From Fulvivirga marina (GTDB lineage Bacteria; Bacteroidota; Bacteroidia; Cytophagales; Cyclobacteriaceae): a stretch of DNA of 64,000 nt. The notes under the pieces are model-generated. The model ran no database searches. It was not told where the DNA came from and was given only the letters and a program-made list of their open reading frames with translations. Numbering within the stretch: the stretch's first letter is position 1; the number at the start of each line of letters is the position of its first letter. Position numbers and translations under genes: made by a program. Positions 1-10,733 of the stretch are shown here, in pieces. The DNA lies in NCBI RefSeq assembly GCF_016775155.1, contig NZ_JAEUGD010000068.1:1-64000 (forward strand). Reading direction: 5' to 3'.

Positions 1-226
1 TACTGACCCTGCATGATCTTGAGCGTCCGCTCAATTCCCGGCACTCATCCCTAATGAACAAATCAATCCAATTGGCTACTGTAAATGTCACGAAATACAT
101 GGCGTGCTGCTCCCGAATTGGCATACTTTCTTCCCATGTTTCAAAGATTAGCATTAAAGAATCAACCCGAGCGGACGCCCTATATCATTTTAGGTCTTAG
201 GATCGCTACGCTAAACCTAAGACCAG
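1..226 (+). repeat. Direct repeat, copy 1 (truncated by window edge)
   Basis: This stretch is repeated at 4843-5067 with roughly 90 percent identity; the first 67 bases are identical. It may begin before the window. It contains two inverted repeats: an outer 10-base pair of arms at 23-32 and 169-178, and a 9-base perfect hairpin with arms at 193-201 and 216-224. The open frame through it (from position 85) has no recognisable protein and is treated as chance. The two copies bracket the toxin and immunity genes. It may be a structured RNA or a recombination site; no transposase is present. Confidence 0.75.
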
Positions 227-328
227 TTGGGAGTGGGCTGATATTTCCATTTGTAAGAGCAGACGCCCTAGGAATAGTTATCAAGAGAAATAAAAAACCT
301 ACTCAAAGCTCTATTAAACCTATCAATG

Positions 329-823
329 CTATGCACCAGAAAGGTTACTCTTGTAAAACTTATTCTTTACCCACGCAACTTTTCTCCAATGCTTTTCTCC
401 ATTTGGTTCTGTGATGGTAAAATCAAGCTCTTCTACCCCATTAACAAATAAACTAATAGGTACCTCTTCACCCAGATGTAAGGGTTTAAAATGACTTATT
501 GATTTGCAACTAAACTCTTTAGATATCGATTGGGCTATAAAATTTGTAAAAGAAGGGAGGTAATCACGAGCATTATTTTCTAATTCGATACCTAAATCAA
601 TTTCTATTAAAAAAACGGCCTCCTTTAATGAATTCAAATAGCTAAGGTTTTCATCAGTCTCTATTCCTGAAATATTGATTGCATGCTCATAATCTTCTAG
701 TGAAAAATAATCATAATCACATATATCATAATCGATCATTAAACATTTACACAGTTTATCTAATAGGTTTGTCAACTTTGCGCTACTAGAAATATCTAAA
801 ATTATACTTGACTTGGTTATCAT
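329..823 (-). CDS. Putative immunity protein for the adjacent toxin
   Basis: A 164-residue acidic, soluble protein with no signal peptide or membrane segment and no family I recognise. It lies three bases after the stop of the large secreted protein at 827-4405, on the same strand, so the two are almost certainly co-transcribed. In polymorphic toxin systems a small, diverse cytosolic protein directly after a toxin gene is normally the cognate immunity protein, which binds and blocks the C-terminal toxin domain. That role is inferred from position, size and charge only. The sequence opens MITKSSIILDIS and ends with a Trp/Lys-rich strand (HWRKVAWVKNKFY). A plain hypothetical protein is the alternative. 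Confidence 0.6.
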   Translation of the reverse strand: MITKSSIILDISSSAKLTNLLDKLCKCLMIDYDICDYDYFSLEDYEHAINISGIETDENLSYLNSLKEAVFLIEIDLGIELENNARDYLPSFTNFIAQSISKEFSCKSISHFKPLHLGEEVPISLFVNGVEELDFTITEPNGEKHWRKVAWVKNKFYKSNLSGA

Positions 824-826
824 TTC

Positions 827-3800
827 TTAAAAATTCCAAAATTGGCTTAGTAATTCTTGGTCTATAACTTCAATCTTAACGGAAGGATTACTTGGATTAA
901 AAGTATCAAAAAAATCCTTGAACTCATCCAAAGTATGGGTTGATTCTGTCTTTCTTATAACTTGAACTATACCATTATCACCTACTTGCTTTACCCCTTT
1001 AGAAACGTTTTTCGCTGCATTCCCTCCAATTCCGCTGAGCAATTTAGTATCAACCGTGACTCCGCCTATGGTAAAGTCTGCCATTGATATTGCGGAATTA
1101 GGCGGTGTATTGAAATGAACCAGTTCACCTAAACTACTTTTATATTTAGCGTATGCAATCTCAGCCCTTGCAGAAACATCCCCATTTTTTGCAAGTAAAT
1201 ATTTTTCGCGAATTGTATTAAGATTTCCTGTAATTTCTCTTACACCTTTAGACGGTTTGATTACCACATCCCAAGCTTCAACTAATTCTGCTCTTCTTGC
1301 ATCACTCGCCTTCTCAAATAAATGCCAAAGATCGCTCCCTTGTTCCCCGATGTCAGCCTTAAGAGCTTCTGGCAATTCATCGAACCATTTCACCCCAGTA
1401 ACAGCCCTCCTTACCCCTGTTTTCCCCCCTTCTTCGACAATTTCTAACGAACCCTTATAAATATTCTTGCTGTCATCGATAATATATTTAACACCCGCCA
1501 ACTTAGCGATTACCCTTTCTACATCATATCGCCAATAAATATCCAGAATTACATCATTAACTATTTTAAACAGGTAATCCTTCCCATTTTTGGCGAGGAC
1601 AATAATTTCATTAGAAGCCTTAACGGCAAATTTAAGCCCAGCAGCCTTTGCGGCCATCAATACATTCGTTGTAGCCTTACTTACTGCCGCAAAATCAATT
1701 ACCTTACCACCTATTTTTACTACCATAGCCGTAACACCTACCTTAACTAGTGCTTCGGCAGGTATCACATCCAATATCGCCAATGCCTGCTCCCAATCAG
1801 CCAGCTCTTCATTTGTTCTGTAGTGTTTACCCGTTACCCAACCATATATGGCCGGTGCTCCTGTTGCTGCGGTAACGATATCTGCAACAATCTCGGCAAA
1901 GCCAACTTCCCATCCCTCACCACGGGCGATTCGGTCATCCTTAAGCCTAAGCCAGTTGATGGTATACTCTTTAAAAGATTCAACTGTAACCTGATTTGCC
2001 TCCCAATAGGGCACCTTATAGGTAAAAGCAAGTAATTCGAATGTGGCCTTTTCGCTTAGCTCATCAGAAAATGTCCACTCCATTTCAGTACTGAAATCCT
2101 GGCTAAATACAAGGTCAGCTTTGACTTCGCTAAATGTCTGGTAGTGGTACGACTGGGTATTTTCATATCCTTGACGGCCAAGGTATTCTTCCATTATAAT
2201 TGCCGCCTTCTTCCAATGAGGGTACTCCCAAAAGAAGTCTCTCCAGAAGGATTCTTCAAGATGGTCATAAACAATCTTTTTACCGGTTTCCCATTCACCT
2301 TCACTAAGTTGGCCTTTAAATGCCGCTTCTTTATCAGTTACTTGACCGATAATCTCTTGAAACTTGTCGGCGTCTGACGGGTCTGCATTTATACTTTCCT
2401 TTAGCTTACCCGGTGATTCCATCAATGCCGGTATTGCTTCATCAACCAAGCCTTTCAGCACAAATGCTTTGTCTGAGAAATAGTCCGAAAGAAGAAGCAT
2501 TCTAATTTCCTCTTCGCTCAATGGTCCTTTCCCATTGGTGGCTAGCCAATTATTGATCTCGACTGATAATTCTTCAAGAACTTCAACGATAAGCTTTTCC
2601 TGAACACCCAGTGATTGGTTATCTGCATTGGAACGGCTTCCTTTAGTAACTTTCCCATCTTTGTCGATCAGGAAAATATCCCCGCTGGAGTCAGTGATCT
2701 TAACCGACTTTTTCTCACCCGTCTCTTCATCGGTCTCTTGTTCGTAAGTGGTCTGCGTTCCATTTTCATCTGTAACCACAATTACACCATCATCGCCCAC
2801 TGTTACATCACTGATCTCTCCGTTGAAGTCAATATCCACTCCATCAAAGTCATCATCGGTATTATTGTCTCCATCATCGGAACCTGCATCACCATCACCT
2901 TCCCAGGTCTCTATCAAACCATCAATACCATCCGAAAGAGCAATCACTTCACCGTCCACTACCTGGTACAGTTCATTGACCCTAATATTGTCAAACTTCA
3001 CCGCGAGATTGAAACCGAGGAATGGGGTTTCAACAGAGCCATAGCCTGAAAACACTCCGTCACCTCCCGTTACTTTGGTGAGCCTCATATTGAAGTCCCC
3101 CACGGTAAACACCTCGCCTCGAATGGCAGAAATAAGAGGAGTGGTATTTAAAGGCTGCTGAACCTCCTGAGGATCACCACAGACAAATACGCGTGGTGGA
3201 TAGGTGGTAAACCTTTTGGTTTCCGTCCATGAGCTGACAAAGGCTCCCCGTTTGCTACCAACACGAACCTCGTAGGCCGTTTGAGCCATCAGGTCTTGTA
3301 GTACCACATACATGCTGTCGGCCAGTTGTGCATCCGGCGGGAGCTGTAGTTCTTCCACAAACCATTCCGCCTGAGGATTGTCCGCCAGCCTGTATTCTAC
3401 CGTGTAACCGTCCGGTTCCAGCGAAGGAACCCATGAAGCCATCCCCATGCTCTCATTAAGCCCCCAGGCCTTAAACTCGTCCGGTTCAGGCAGCGGTTCT
3501 TCATTTTCGGCTACCCTGAAAGTGCAGATCTTACTGTAGCCATTGTTTTTGAAACGATCTCTCCCACCAAGGTCTACCGCCTGAACCTGCCAGACATATT
3601 CCATGCCCGGTACCAAGGGTGGTTCTGCTACACCGTAGAGCAGGCTTGTTTCCGCCGTTTGTAATTCATAGATCGGGTTGGTGCTGAGCACAATGTCCGC
3701 AGGGTTTCGGCCTTCAGAACGGATTTCGTACAACCTGAAAATATAATCTGTTGTAAAGCTGGAATTGGGTGAAATAGCCATCGGTGTCCATTGAAATATC

Positions 3801-4405
3801 ACCGATTGCTGCATCTCATTCAGCTCAAGCTCAGCGGCACATGCGGGTTGGTTGAGCATGGGTGGGTCAGGGCGTACCAGCCAGAGGTTCTGGCAGCTTT
3901 GTTGTGAAAGCTGTATTTCGGAGTGGCGGTAGTCATAAACGGTAAAACAGAACTGGTAAAACCCTTCGGGCAACCTGCCATATCTTTCAAACTCCGATTT
4001 GCTGTAGCCGCTAAAAATAAGGTTCCTGCTCGCAAACAACGGTGCCAGGTCAGTAGCATCCAGCCAGGTGGAAAGTCCTCCTTCGATGGTTATGGGCGGA
4101 GGGTTATAGGTTGGTGAAGTTTCTATCCTCACCCCCTGCCCTTCAATCACCAGCCTGATCCTCACATCATATACCGGTTCGGTAAGGTCACGCAGGAAAA
4201 GGTTCAGCTTGAGCTGTTCCGACCCCGGAGCTACATAGTCGCTGATGCATACGGAGTATGGAGGTGCGATTTGGGTGGTAGCATTTACCGGATATATCTG
4301 AGAGAAAGCACTTTGAGCTACTCCCATGAACAGGTAAATCGCCATCAACAAGGCATGGATCAGGGAGTAATTAAATCTGTATTGGTTCTTGGTAATATGC
4401 TTCAT
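827..4405 (-). CDS. Secreted polymorphic-toxin-like protein with C-terminal nuclease-like domain
   Basis: A 1192-residue protein. Residues 1-36 form a signal peptide ending AFSQ. The mature N-terminus (IYPVNATTQIAPPYSVCISDY) resembles the TANFOR-type domain seen at the start of large Bacteroidota surface proteins. Fibronectin-III-like segments follow to about residue 400, then an Asp/Gly-rich, calcium-binding-like stretch near 500-530, a long helical linker, and a variable C-terminus. The last ~130 residues hold GELVHF, ADFTIGG, VDTK and GVKQV, an E-D-DxK-Q order reminiscent of PD-(D/E)XK nuclease toxins such as contact-dependent tRNA nucleases. There is no YPNP sorting domain, so T9SS export is not indicated. 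The immunity candidate follows directly and both sit between direct repeats. The nuclease assignment is inference; the modular toxin architecture is better supported. Confidence 0.7.
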   Translation of the reverse strand: MKHITKNQYRFNYSLIHALLMAIYLFMGVAQSAFSQIYPVNATTQIAPPYSVCISDYVAPGSEQLKLNLFLRDLTEPVYDVRIRLVIEGQGVRIETSPTYNPPPITIEGGLSTWLDATDLAPLFASRNLIFSGYSKSEFERYGRLPEGFYQFCFTVYDYRHSEIQLSQQSCQNLWLVRPDPPMLNQPACAAELELNEMQQSVIFQWTPMAISPNSSFTTDYIFRLYEIRSEGRNPADIVLSTNPIYELQTAETSLLYGVAEPPLVPGMEYVWQVQAVDLGGRDRFKNNGYSKICTFRVAENEEPLPEPDEFKAWGLNESMGMASWVPSLEPDGYTVEYRLADNPQAEWFVEELQLPPDAQLADSMYVVLQDLMAQTAYEVRVGSKRGAFVSSWTETKRFTTYPPRVFVCGDPQEVQQPLNTTPLISAIRGEVFTVGDFNMRLTKVTGGDGVFSGYGSVETPFLGFNLAVKFDNIRVNELYQVVDGEVIALSDGIDGLIETWEGDGDAGSDDGDNNTDDDFDGVDIDFNGEISDVTVGDDGVIVVTDENGTQTTYEQETDEETGEKKSVKITDSSGDIFLIDKDGKVTKGSRSNADNQSLGVQEKLIVEVLEELSVEINNWLATNGKGPLSEEEIRMLLLSDYFSDKAFVLKGLVDEAIPALMESPGKLKESINADPSDADKFQEIIGQVTDKEAAFKGQLSEGEWETGKKIVYDHLEESFWRDFFWEYPHWKKAAIIMEEYLGRQGYENTQSYHYQTFSEVKADLVFSQDFSTEMEWTFSDELSEKATFELLAFTYKVPYWEANQVTVESFKEYTINWLRLKDDRIARGEGWEVGFAEIVADIVTAATGAPAIYGWVTGKHYRTNEELADWEQALAILDVIPAEALVKVGVTAMVVKIGGKVIDFAAVSKATTNVLMAAKAAGLKFAVKASNEIIVLAKNGKDYLFKIVNDVILDIYWRYDVERVIAKLAGVKYIIDDSKNIYKGSLEIVEEGGKTGVRRAVTGVKWFDELPEALKADIGEQGSDLWHLFEKASDARRAELVEAWDVVIKPSKGVREITGNLNTIREKYLLAKNGDVSARAEIAYAKYKSSLGELVHFNTPPNSAISMADFTIGGVTVDTKLLSGIGGNAAKNVSKGVKQVGDNGIVQVIRKTESTHTLDEFKDFFDTFNPSNPSVKIEVIDQELLSQFWNF

Positions 4406-4842
4406 TTATTCACCCCAAATTGATATGCTTTAATAGACACGGCTATCTAACGGCTCCTTCAAACCTGTTAGTCAACTAATAAAATTATGGGGATTTAAAA
4501 TGAGGCATCGAGTAGCATCAAAATCATTGTTCTTTCATTCTTCTTAAAGACAAACGCAATGTATTTGCACCAATACCATTCTTTAAATGATATACAAAAC
4601 TATAGCTATTATTTATTAATAAAAGCGCTTTATTACCGATAAGCTTACATACTAAAAAAGGACTCTCGACTAATAAGTCAAAAGTGTACTCCTAATCATA
4701 ACATAAAAAATAACACCTGTTGCCTATATCTTACACGTCATAAAACCTGACCTCATTAATAGCCTGATTTTCAGCCAACATTTCCTTTACTCACTCCGAT
4801 GCAAGATTCATTCATTATCCTCCCCCTGATCCTTGCATCAGC
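4406..4842. other. Intergenic region upstream of the toxin gene, no gene seen
   Basis: This is AT-rich sequence with stop codons in all frames and no recognisable gene. It should contain the promoter of the minus-strand toxin gene. A minus-strand TAGTTTTG, matching the Bacteroidota -7 consensus TAnnTTTG, occurs near 4596, but I found no convincing -33 partner, so no promoter is called. Confidence 0.4.
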
Positions 4843-5067
4843 TACTGACCCTGCATGATCTTGAGCGTCCGCTCAATTCCCGGCACTCATCCCTAATGAA
4901 CAAATCAATTCAATTGACCACTATAAATGTGGCGAAATACATGGCGTGCTGATCTCGAATGGCATACTTTCTTCCCATGTTTCAAAGATTAGCATTAAAG
5001 AATCAACCCGGGCGGATGTCCTATTCCTTTTTAGGTTGTAGGATCGCTGTGCTTAACCTACTACCAG
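4843..5067 (+). repeat. Direct repeat, copy 2
   Basis: Second copy of the element at 1-226. The outer inverted repeat (arms 4865-4874 and 5010-5019) differs from copy 1 at three bases, and each change turns a Watson-Crick pair into a G-U pair if the plus strand is transcribed. In the inner hairpin (arms 5034-5042 and 5057-5065) one T-A pair has become G-C, while a neighbouring C-G pair has become T-T. Similarity to copy 1 fades after about 5067. No reading frame is conserved between the copies because of an indel. Confidence 0.75.
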
Positions 5068-5223
5068 AGGTGCAAGACAACGGAAATATATACCTATGTG
5101 GCATTGAATTCTCTTAAAAACATAAAAAACTTGTTAGATTAAAGTATTGTTGTACTGCAAGTAAAGTGTACGAATAGTAAACGCTGTACAATATCAACCA
5201 TAACGTTTCCGAAAAACGCGATA

Positions 5224-6381
5224 TCACAAACCCTTCTCCCTCTTATACTCCATCATTTCCTGATAATAATACTCCTCATTGCAAGCCTCAAAATCTCTGG
5301 CTATCACCAAAAAGTTATCCGTCTTTTTGAAGGACATTGAAAAGTCCATATGTATAATTCTCTTACAGACCCTGAGATAAATCTCCTTTACCTGCGTTTC
5401 CCATTGATCAAACTCCTCTACATTGAGGTCCATAATGTCATAATTCTGGTCAAAGAAAATATATGACTTTTCCAGTTCCTCAGAATACAGATCTATGGGA
5501 AGTGTATCTGCTTCGGAGAAATAGTGCATATCTGGTGCGTTGTAATACTCACCAATATTTGATTCATCCCAGGTACCGTCAATTTCTGACTCTAAACCAA
5601 TTGCTACTGTCGGAGGAAATGGCCCCTGCATGGTGTATTCCAGTAGGATGCAGTATACTTTTCCGTCGATCTTTATCTTCTTTTGGATCTGGTCCGTAAT
5701 CTCCTCGACCAACTGCTCCTCTATCGTGGCCAGCGTATCTGTCATATTTTGCCGCTCGTCAGGCCGCTGAAAAATAATTCTTGAACTGTCATTATCCTTC
5801 CCTTTTCCGGTTATGCGCTCTAAAGCCCCGTCATAATTGTACTCAAACTGCACATCATATTCGTAATCATTCCCATGAGCGGTCAATTTATAACCATCCA
5901 GCCTGTATTCCTGGCTATGATATTTTTTAGTAAACGCCCCATAGGATGAACACTCCATATACAGGTCAGGCATCTCCTCCTTAAAGTATAGGTAAGCGAG
6001 CTTAATAGGCTTTTTCTCATCTTTATTAATAAAAACCGTGGCACTTTTATAGTAGCCCTCATGATACTCAAACACGGTCTCATAAGATACACCTCCCCCC
6101 AGGTGAAGTACTCTGTAAAACGCCCGCCGCTGATCCATATTGATCCAAAGGGTATACAGGTCATCTTTCTCAGGATCAAAGTCATCAGACTCTAAAAGAA
6201 AAGAGTGTTGACCATTATTAAATTCATTATTAAGTTCTGAAAAAAATGGTTCTATCTCATAAAGCGGATGTTTAGCTGCCATTTCTACCAAGCCATCATT
6301 TTGTAAAGCGGCAGTTTTCATAGCCTCATGGCTATTGGCTAGGTTGTTAAACTCCTCTTGTAATTCTTCTGTAGTTATCAT
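5224..6381 (-). CDS. Hypothetical acidic cytosolic protein
   Basis: A 385-residue protein rich in Asp, Glu, Tyr and Phe, with no signal peptide or membrane segment. I do not recognise a family. The middle (about residues 60-215) looks beta-rich with alternating aromatic residues (YHSQEYRLDGYKLTAHGND), and the C-terminus is helical and charged. It lies just beyond the second direct repeat next to the toxin module and runs in the same direction, so an orphan immunity-like protein is possible, but nothing in the sequence proves it. The start at ATG 6381 is the only good one, since the first residues (MITTEELQEEFNNLANSH) already form an amphipathic helix. Confidence 0.6.
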   Translation of the reverse strand: MITTEELQEEFNNLANSHEAMKTAALQNDGLVEMAAKHPLYEIEPFFSELNNEFNNGQHSFLLESDDFDPEKDDLYTLWINMDQRRAFYRVLHLGGGVSYETVFEYHEGYYKSATVFINKDEKKPIKLAYLYFKEEMPDLYMECSSYGAFTKKYHSQEYRLDGYKLTAHGNDYEYDVQFEYNYDGALERITGKGKDNDSSRIIFQRPDERQNMTDTLATIEEQLVEEITDQIQKKIKIDGKVYCILLEYTMQGPFPPTVAIGLESEIDGTWDESNIGEYYNAPDMHYFSEADTLPIDLYSEELEKSYIFFDQNYDIMDLNVEEFDQWETQVKEIYLRVCKRIIHMDFSMSFKKTDNFLVIARDFEACNEEYYYQEMMEYKREKGL

Positions 6382-6679
6382 CTTATCATAAAAGTTTAAA
6401 CATCAAAAATGAGGACTCCATGAATGAGTTACCTCACCATTTCTAGTGATTATTGAGAATACTGATAATTGGTTATCATACAGTTTTCTCCGAGGTGTTA
6501 TTCAATATTAAATATTAAATCAGCAAGAAAAAATTCAACCCTCACATTTCGAACAATAACAAACACCAAGGCTATTTTAATCGATGTTTTTAGCAAACAG
6601 CCGGAAGCAGCGTTAATCCGTCAATAAATAACCCTGACGACCGAGGGTGCGTATATCTTATTCGATAAAACAATAGGAT

Positions 6680-7252
6680 ATGGATTTTACAACTATCTGG
6701 AAACGATGTGAAACAAACCTCTTCAACTTCATTTTATCTAAAACAAATGATGCAGCACTGGCCCATGATATACTTCAGGAAGTTAGTATTAAACTTCACA
6801 ACGCCTTGGTCAGAAAAGTGGAAATCCGAAATCATACCTCCTGGCTCTATCAGGTTGCCAGAAACACAATAAGCGACCATTACCGCAGCCAAAACATCTC
6901 CAAAACGCAAATGGCAAGTCTTCCAAACAGGAATGCCTCTGAAAGTTGCATATGTGACCTATCTGGTTTTATTATTCAAAACTATCTTCCTCAAAAGTAT
7001 AGCCACGCTTTATACCTCAGCGACATTGAGGAGTTGCCTCAACAGCAAATTGCAAAACAAATGGGCTTATCGTTGACAGCTACAAAATCCAGGATACAGA
7101 GAGGCCGACAAAAACTCAGGGAACTGGTAACAAAGTGTGTTAATATTGAATGGAACAGTCGTGGAGAACCCGTTGACTACTACCTTAAAAACTCATGCGA
7201 GCTACCTCCAGAGCTACTAAAGGAAATAAAAAAAATAAATCTAACACTTTAA
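6680..7252 (+). CDS. RNA polymerase ECF sigma factor, SigZ-like
   Basis: A 190-residue sigma-70 family factor of the extracytoplasmic-function group. Region 2 is seen early (NLFNFILSKTNDAALAHDIL, then SWLYQVARNTISDHYRS), and region 4 in the second half (IEELPQQQIAKQMGLSLTA, then TKSRIQRGRQKLRELV). The DILQEV and WLYQVARN pattern is closest to SigZ-type factors, which often lack a cognate anti-sigma gene; none is adjacent here. A Cys-containing C-terminal tail (CVNIEW...NSCELPPELLK) follows region 4 and is typical of this subgroup. The desaturase-family gene starts 43 bases downstream in the same direction and may be co-transcribed or a target. Confidence 0.85.
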   Translation: MDFTTIWKRCETNLFNFILSKTNDAALAHDILQEVSIKLHNALVRKVEIRNHTSWLYQVARNTISDHYRSQNISKTQMASLPNRNASESCICDLSGFIIQNYLPQKYSHALYLSDIEELPQQQIAKQMGLSLTATKSRIQRGRQKLRELVTKCVNIEWNSRGEPVDYYLKNSCELPPELLKEIKKINLTL

Positions 7253-7295
7253 GCTGCGTCTTTTCACTCCTTTCCTACGACTATAGGAGAAAAAA

Positions 7296-8198
7296 GTGAA
7301 TATGAAAGCATCAAATTTATTATCGTATGTGGCCGTTCCATTGCTACTAATCTTAACGGGCGGGCTTACCTATCTATGTATAACAGAAGGCTGGAACAAA
7401 GAACTAATGACCTACGCACTCTTCCTGCTTACTTTTGCCTACATACTTTTGCTAGAGCATAGTATACCTTTAAAAGCTCATTGGAAAAGCAAAAAACAGT
7501 CTCTTTTGACGGACCTCAAACACCTTTTCTTTTCCACGGCCATATTTGATGCTCTGGCTAAAGCAGTCGCCATAGGAGCCATTCTAAAACTGCACGAATA
7601 CCATGCTTCGGAAATGGTTCTTTGGCAAGACTTACCCTTTATAGCAAGCTTTATCATAGCAAACCTTATTGGGGAGCTCTTACCTTACCTATATCACAGA
7701 ATAAGCCATATCGGAAATCATAGGTCTGCGTTTAGTGTGTTTTTATGGAAAATACACGCCATACATCACTTACCCACTTCTATGAACTGGTTCAAAACCA
7801 ACTGGATACACCCCTTCAATATTTTCCTGAATACCTTTTTTAAAATAGCGCCACTACTCATGCTAGGATTTGGTGAAGATATACTGTTCGCCGTCGCTAT
7901 GCTTCACATGGTGGTAGCTTACCTTTCACATGCCAACATTCAGGCACATACCGGGATTCTCGATTACCTTATTGTAACTCCAAAGATCCACCATTTCCAC
8001 CACAGCACTAACATGACCCAGGCGAAGAATTATGGCAGCATTCTACCCTTTTGGGACCAGGTATTCGGAACATTTTACAATAAAAACGAAATGATTATCG
8101 AAGTTGGCATAATCGAAAATGATAAACTACAGTACCCTGACCTATTCAACTACCTTGATCAGTTAAGGTTTCCCGTAATTTCCAAAGATTGTTGCTAA
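7296..8198 (+). CDS. Sterol desaturase / fatty acid hydroxylase family membrane enzyme
   Basis: A 300-residue integral membrane protein with about five hydrophobic segments and the di-iron histidine boxes of the family: HRISH (134-138), HAIHH (154-158), HANIQAH (212-218) and HHFHH (232-236). Members are membrane-bound di-iron oxygenases acting on lipids such as fatty acids, sterols or carotenoids; the substrate cannot be read from the sequence. The listed start is GTG 7296, six bases after an AGGAG motif; an ATG two codons later (7302) is an alternative. It follows the sigma-factor gene closely, suggesting a small membrane-lipid response unit, which is inference. Confidence 0.85.
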   Translation: MNMKASNLLSYVAVPLLLILTGGLTYLCITEGWNKELMTYALFLLTFAYILLLEHSIPLKAHWKSKKQSLLTDLKHLFFSTAIFDALAKAVAIGAILKLHEYHASEMVLWQDLPFIASFIIANLIGELLPYLYHRISHIGNHRSAFSVFLWKIHAIHHLPTSMNWFKTNWIHPFNIFLNTFFKIAPLLMLGFGEDILFAVAMLHMVVAYLSHANIQAHTGILDYLIVTPKIHHFHHSTNMTQAKNYGSILPFWDQVFGTFYNKNEMIIEVGIIENDKLQYPDLFNYLDQLRFPVISKDCC

Positions 8199-10191
<1,993 letters not shown>

Positions 10192-10206
10192 AATAGTATT
10201 ATAAGG

Positions 10207-10270
10207 TCAGGCATTCATCACTTTCTTTAAACATTAAAAAGTGCTTTTATTGGCCGTGATGATAGCCTGA
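10207..10270 (+). terminator. Palindromic region after pgi, possible terminator
   Basis: Nested inverted repeats lie here: TCAGGC (10207-10212) with GCCTGA (10265-10270), and CATCAC (10216-10221) with GTGATG (10256-10261). The inner bases can also pair as CACTTT with AAAGTG. The structure lies 15 bases after the pgi stop. There is no long T run after it, so termination is plausible but unproven. Confidence 0.35.
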
Positions 10271-10311
10271 TCAAAAAATTCAGAAAAAAATCAGGTGTAC
10301 CTGAAACATTT

Positions 10312-10327
10312 ATCGTAAAATTACGAT
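10312..10327. promoter_or_regulatory. ArsR-type operator upstream of arsR
   Basis: The sequence ATCGTAAAATTACGAT is a near-perfect palindrome nine bases before the arsR start. The same half-sites recur as a perfect palindrome at 10684-10699 before the next gene. Dyads of this size in front of arsR are where ArsR dimers normally bind, giving repression relieved by As(III). The position suggests autoregulation. Confidence 0.75.
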
Positions 10328-10336
10328 TAAGAGAAT

Positions 10337-10666
10337 ATGGGCTTATCAAAGATCGAAAAATTTACAGCAGAGCAAAATGAAATGGCCAAACTGGCTAAGG
10401 CGCTGGGCCATCCTGCAAGGATTGCAATCATTCAATTTCTGGTGAAGACAAAGTCATGTGTTTGTGGAGATATAGTTGACGAACTACCGCTCTCACAATC
10501 CACCGTCTCTCAGCATTTGAAAGAACTTAAGACAGCAGGACTCATTAAAGGTACCATTGATGGGCCAAGCGTTTGTTACTGTATTAATGATGTAACATGG
10601 CAAAAAGCCAAAGCTATGCTCGGCGACCTTTTCGAATCTTATGTCAGCACTAATAGTTGCTGCTAA
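10337..10666 (+). CDS. arsR: ArsR/SmtB-family metalloid-responsive repressor
   Basis: A 109-residue winged-helix repressor. The recognition helix is seen as LSQSTVSQHLKELKTAGLIK (52-71), preceded by a Cys-x-Cys pair (C41 and C43 in SCVCGDI) at the position where As(III)-sensing ArsR proteins carry their metal-binding cysteines. A second Cys pair lies at 80/82 and a terminal Cys-Cys at 108/109. It is expected to repress its own operon until As(III) or Sb(III) binds. Twin palindromic operators flank it at 10312-10327 and 10684-10699. The genes downstream (arsI-like, arsN-like, arsC) fit an arsenic role rather than cadmium or zinc. Confidence 0.92.
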   Translation: MGLSKIEKFTAEQNEMAKLAKALGHPARIAIIQFLVKTKSCVCGDIVDELPLSQSTVSQHLKELKTAGLIKGTIDGPSVCYCINDVTWQKAKAMLGDLFESYVSTNSCC

Positions 10667-10683
10667 AAAATTTGCTCAATCCA

Positions 10684-10699
10684 ATCGTAATATTACGAT
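10684..10699. promoter_or_regulatory. ArsR-type operator between arsR and the arsI-like gene
   Basis: ATCGTAATATTACGAT is a perfect 16-base palindrome with the same half-sites as the operator in front of arsR. It lies 34 bases before the next gene, with a TAACTTTA element at about 10716 that resembles the Bacteroidota -7 hexamer. A second ArsR-controlled promoter inside the cluster is the simplest reading. Confidence 0.75.
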
Positions 10700-10733
10700 A
10701 CAAAGTTTAAATTTCTAACTTTACACCAAGATT

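Noticed and set aside
85-414. Plus-strand gene inside the first direct repeat
   Set aside because: The frame is not conserved in the second repeat copy because of an indel, and it overlaps the immunity candidate.
827-4405. T9SS cargo status for the toxin-like protein
   Set aside because: No YPNP-type sorting domain is present at the C-terminus, unlike the other large secreted proteins here.
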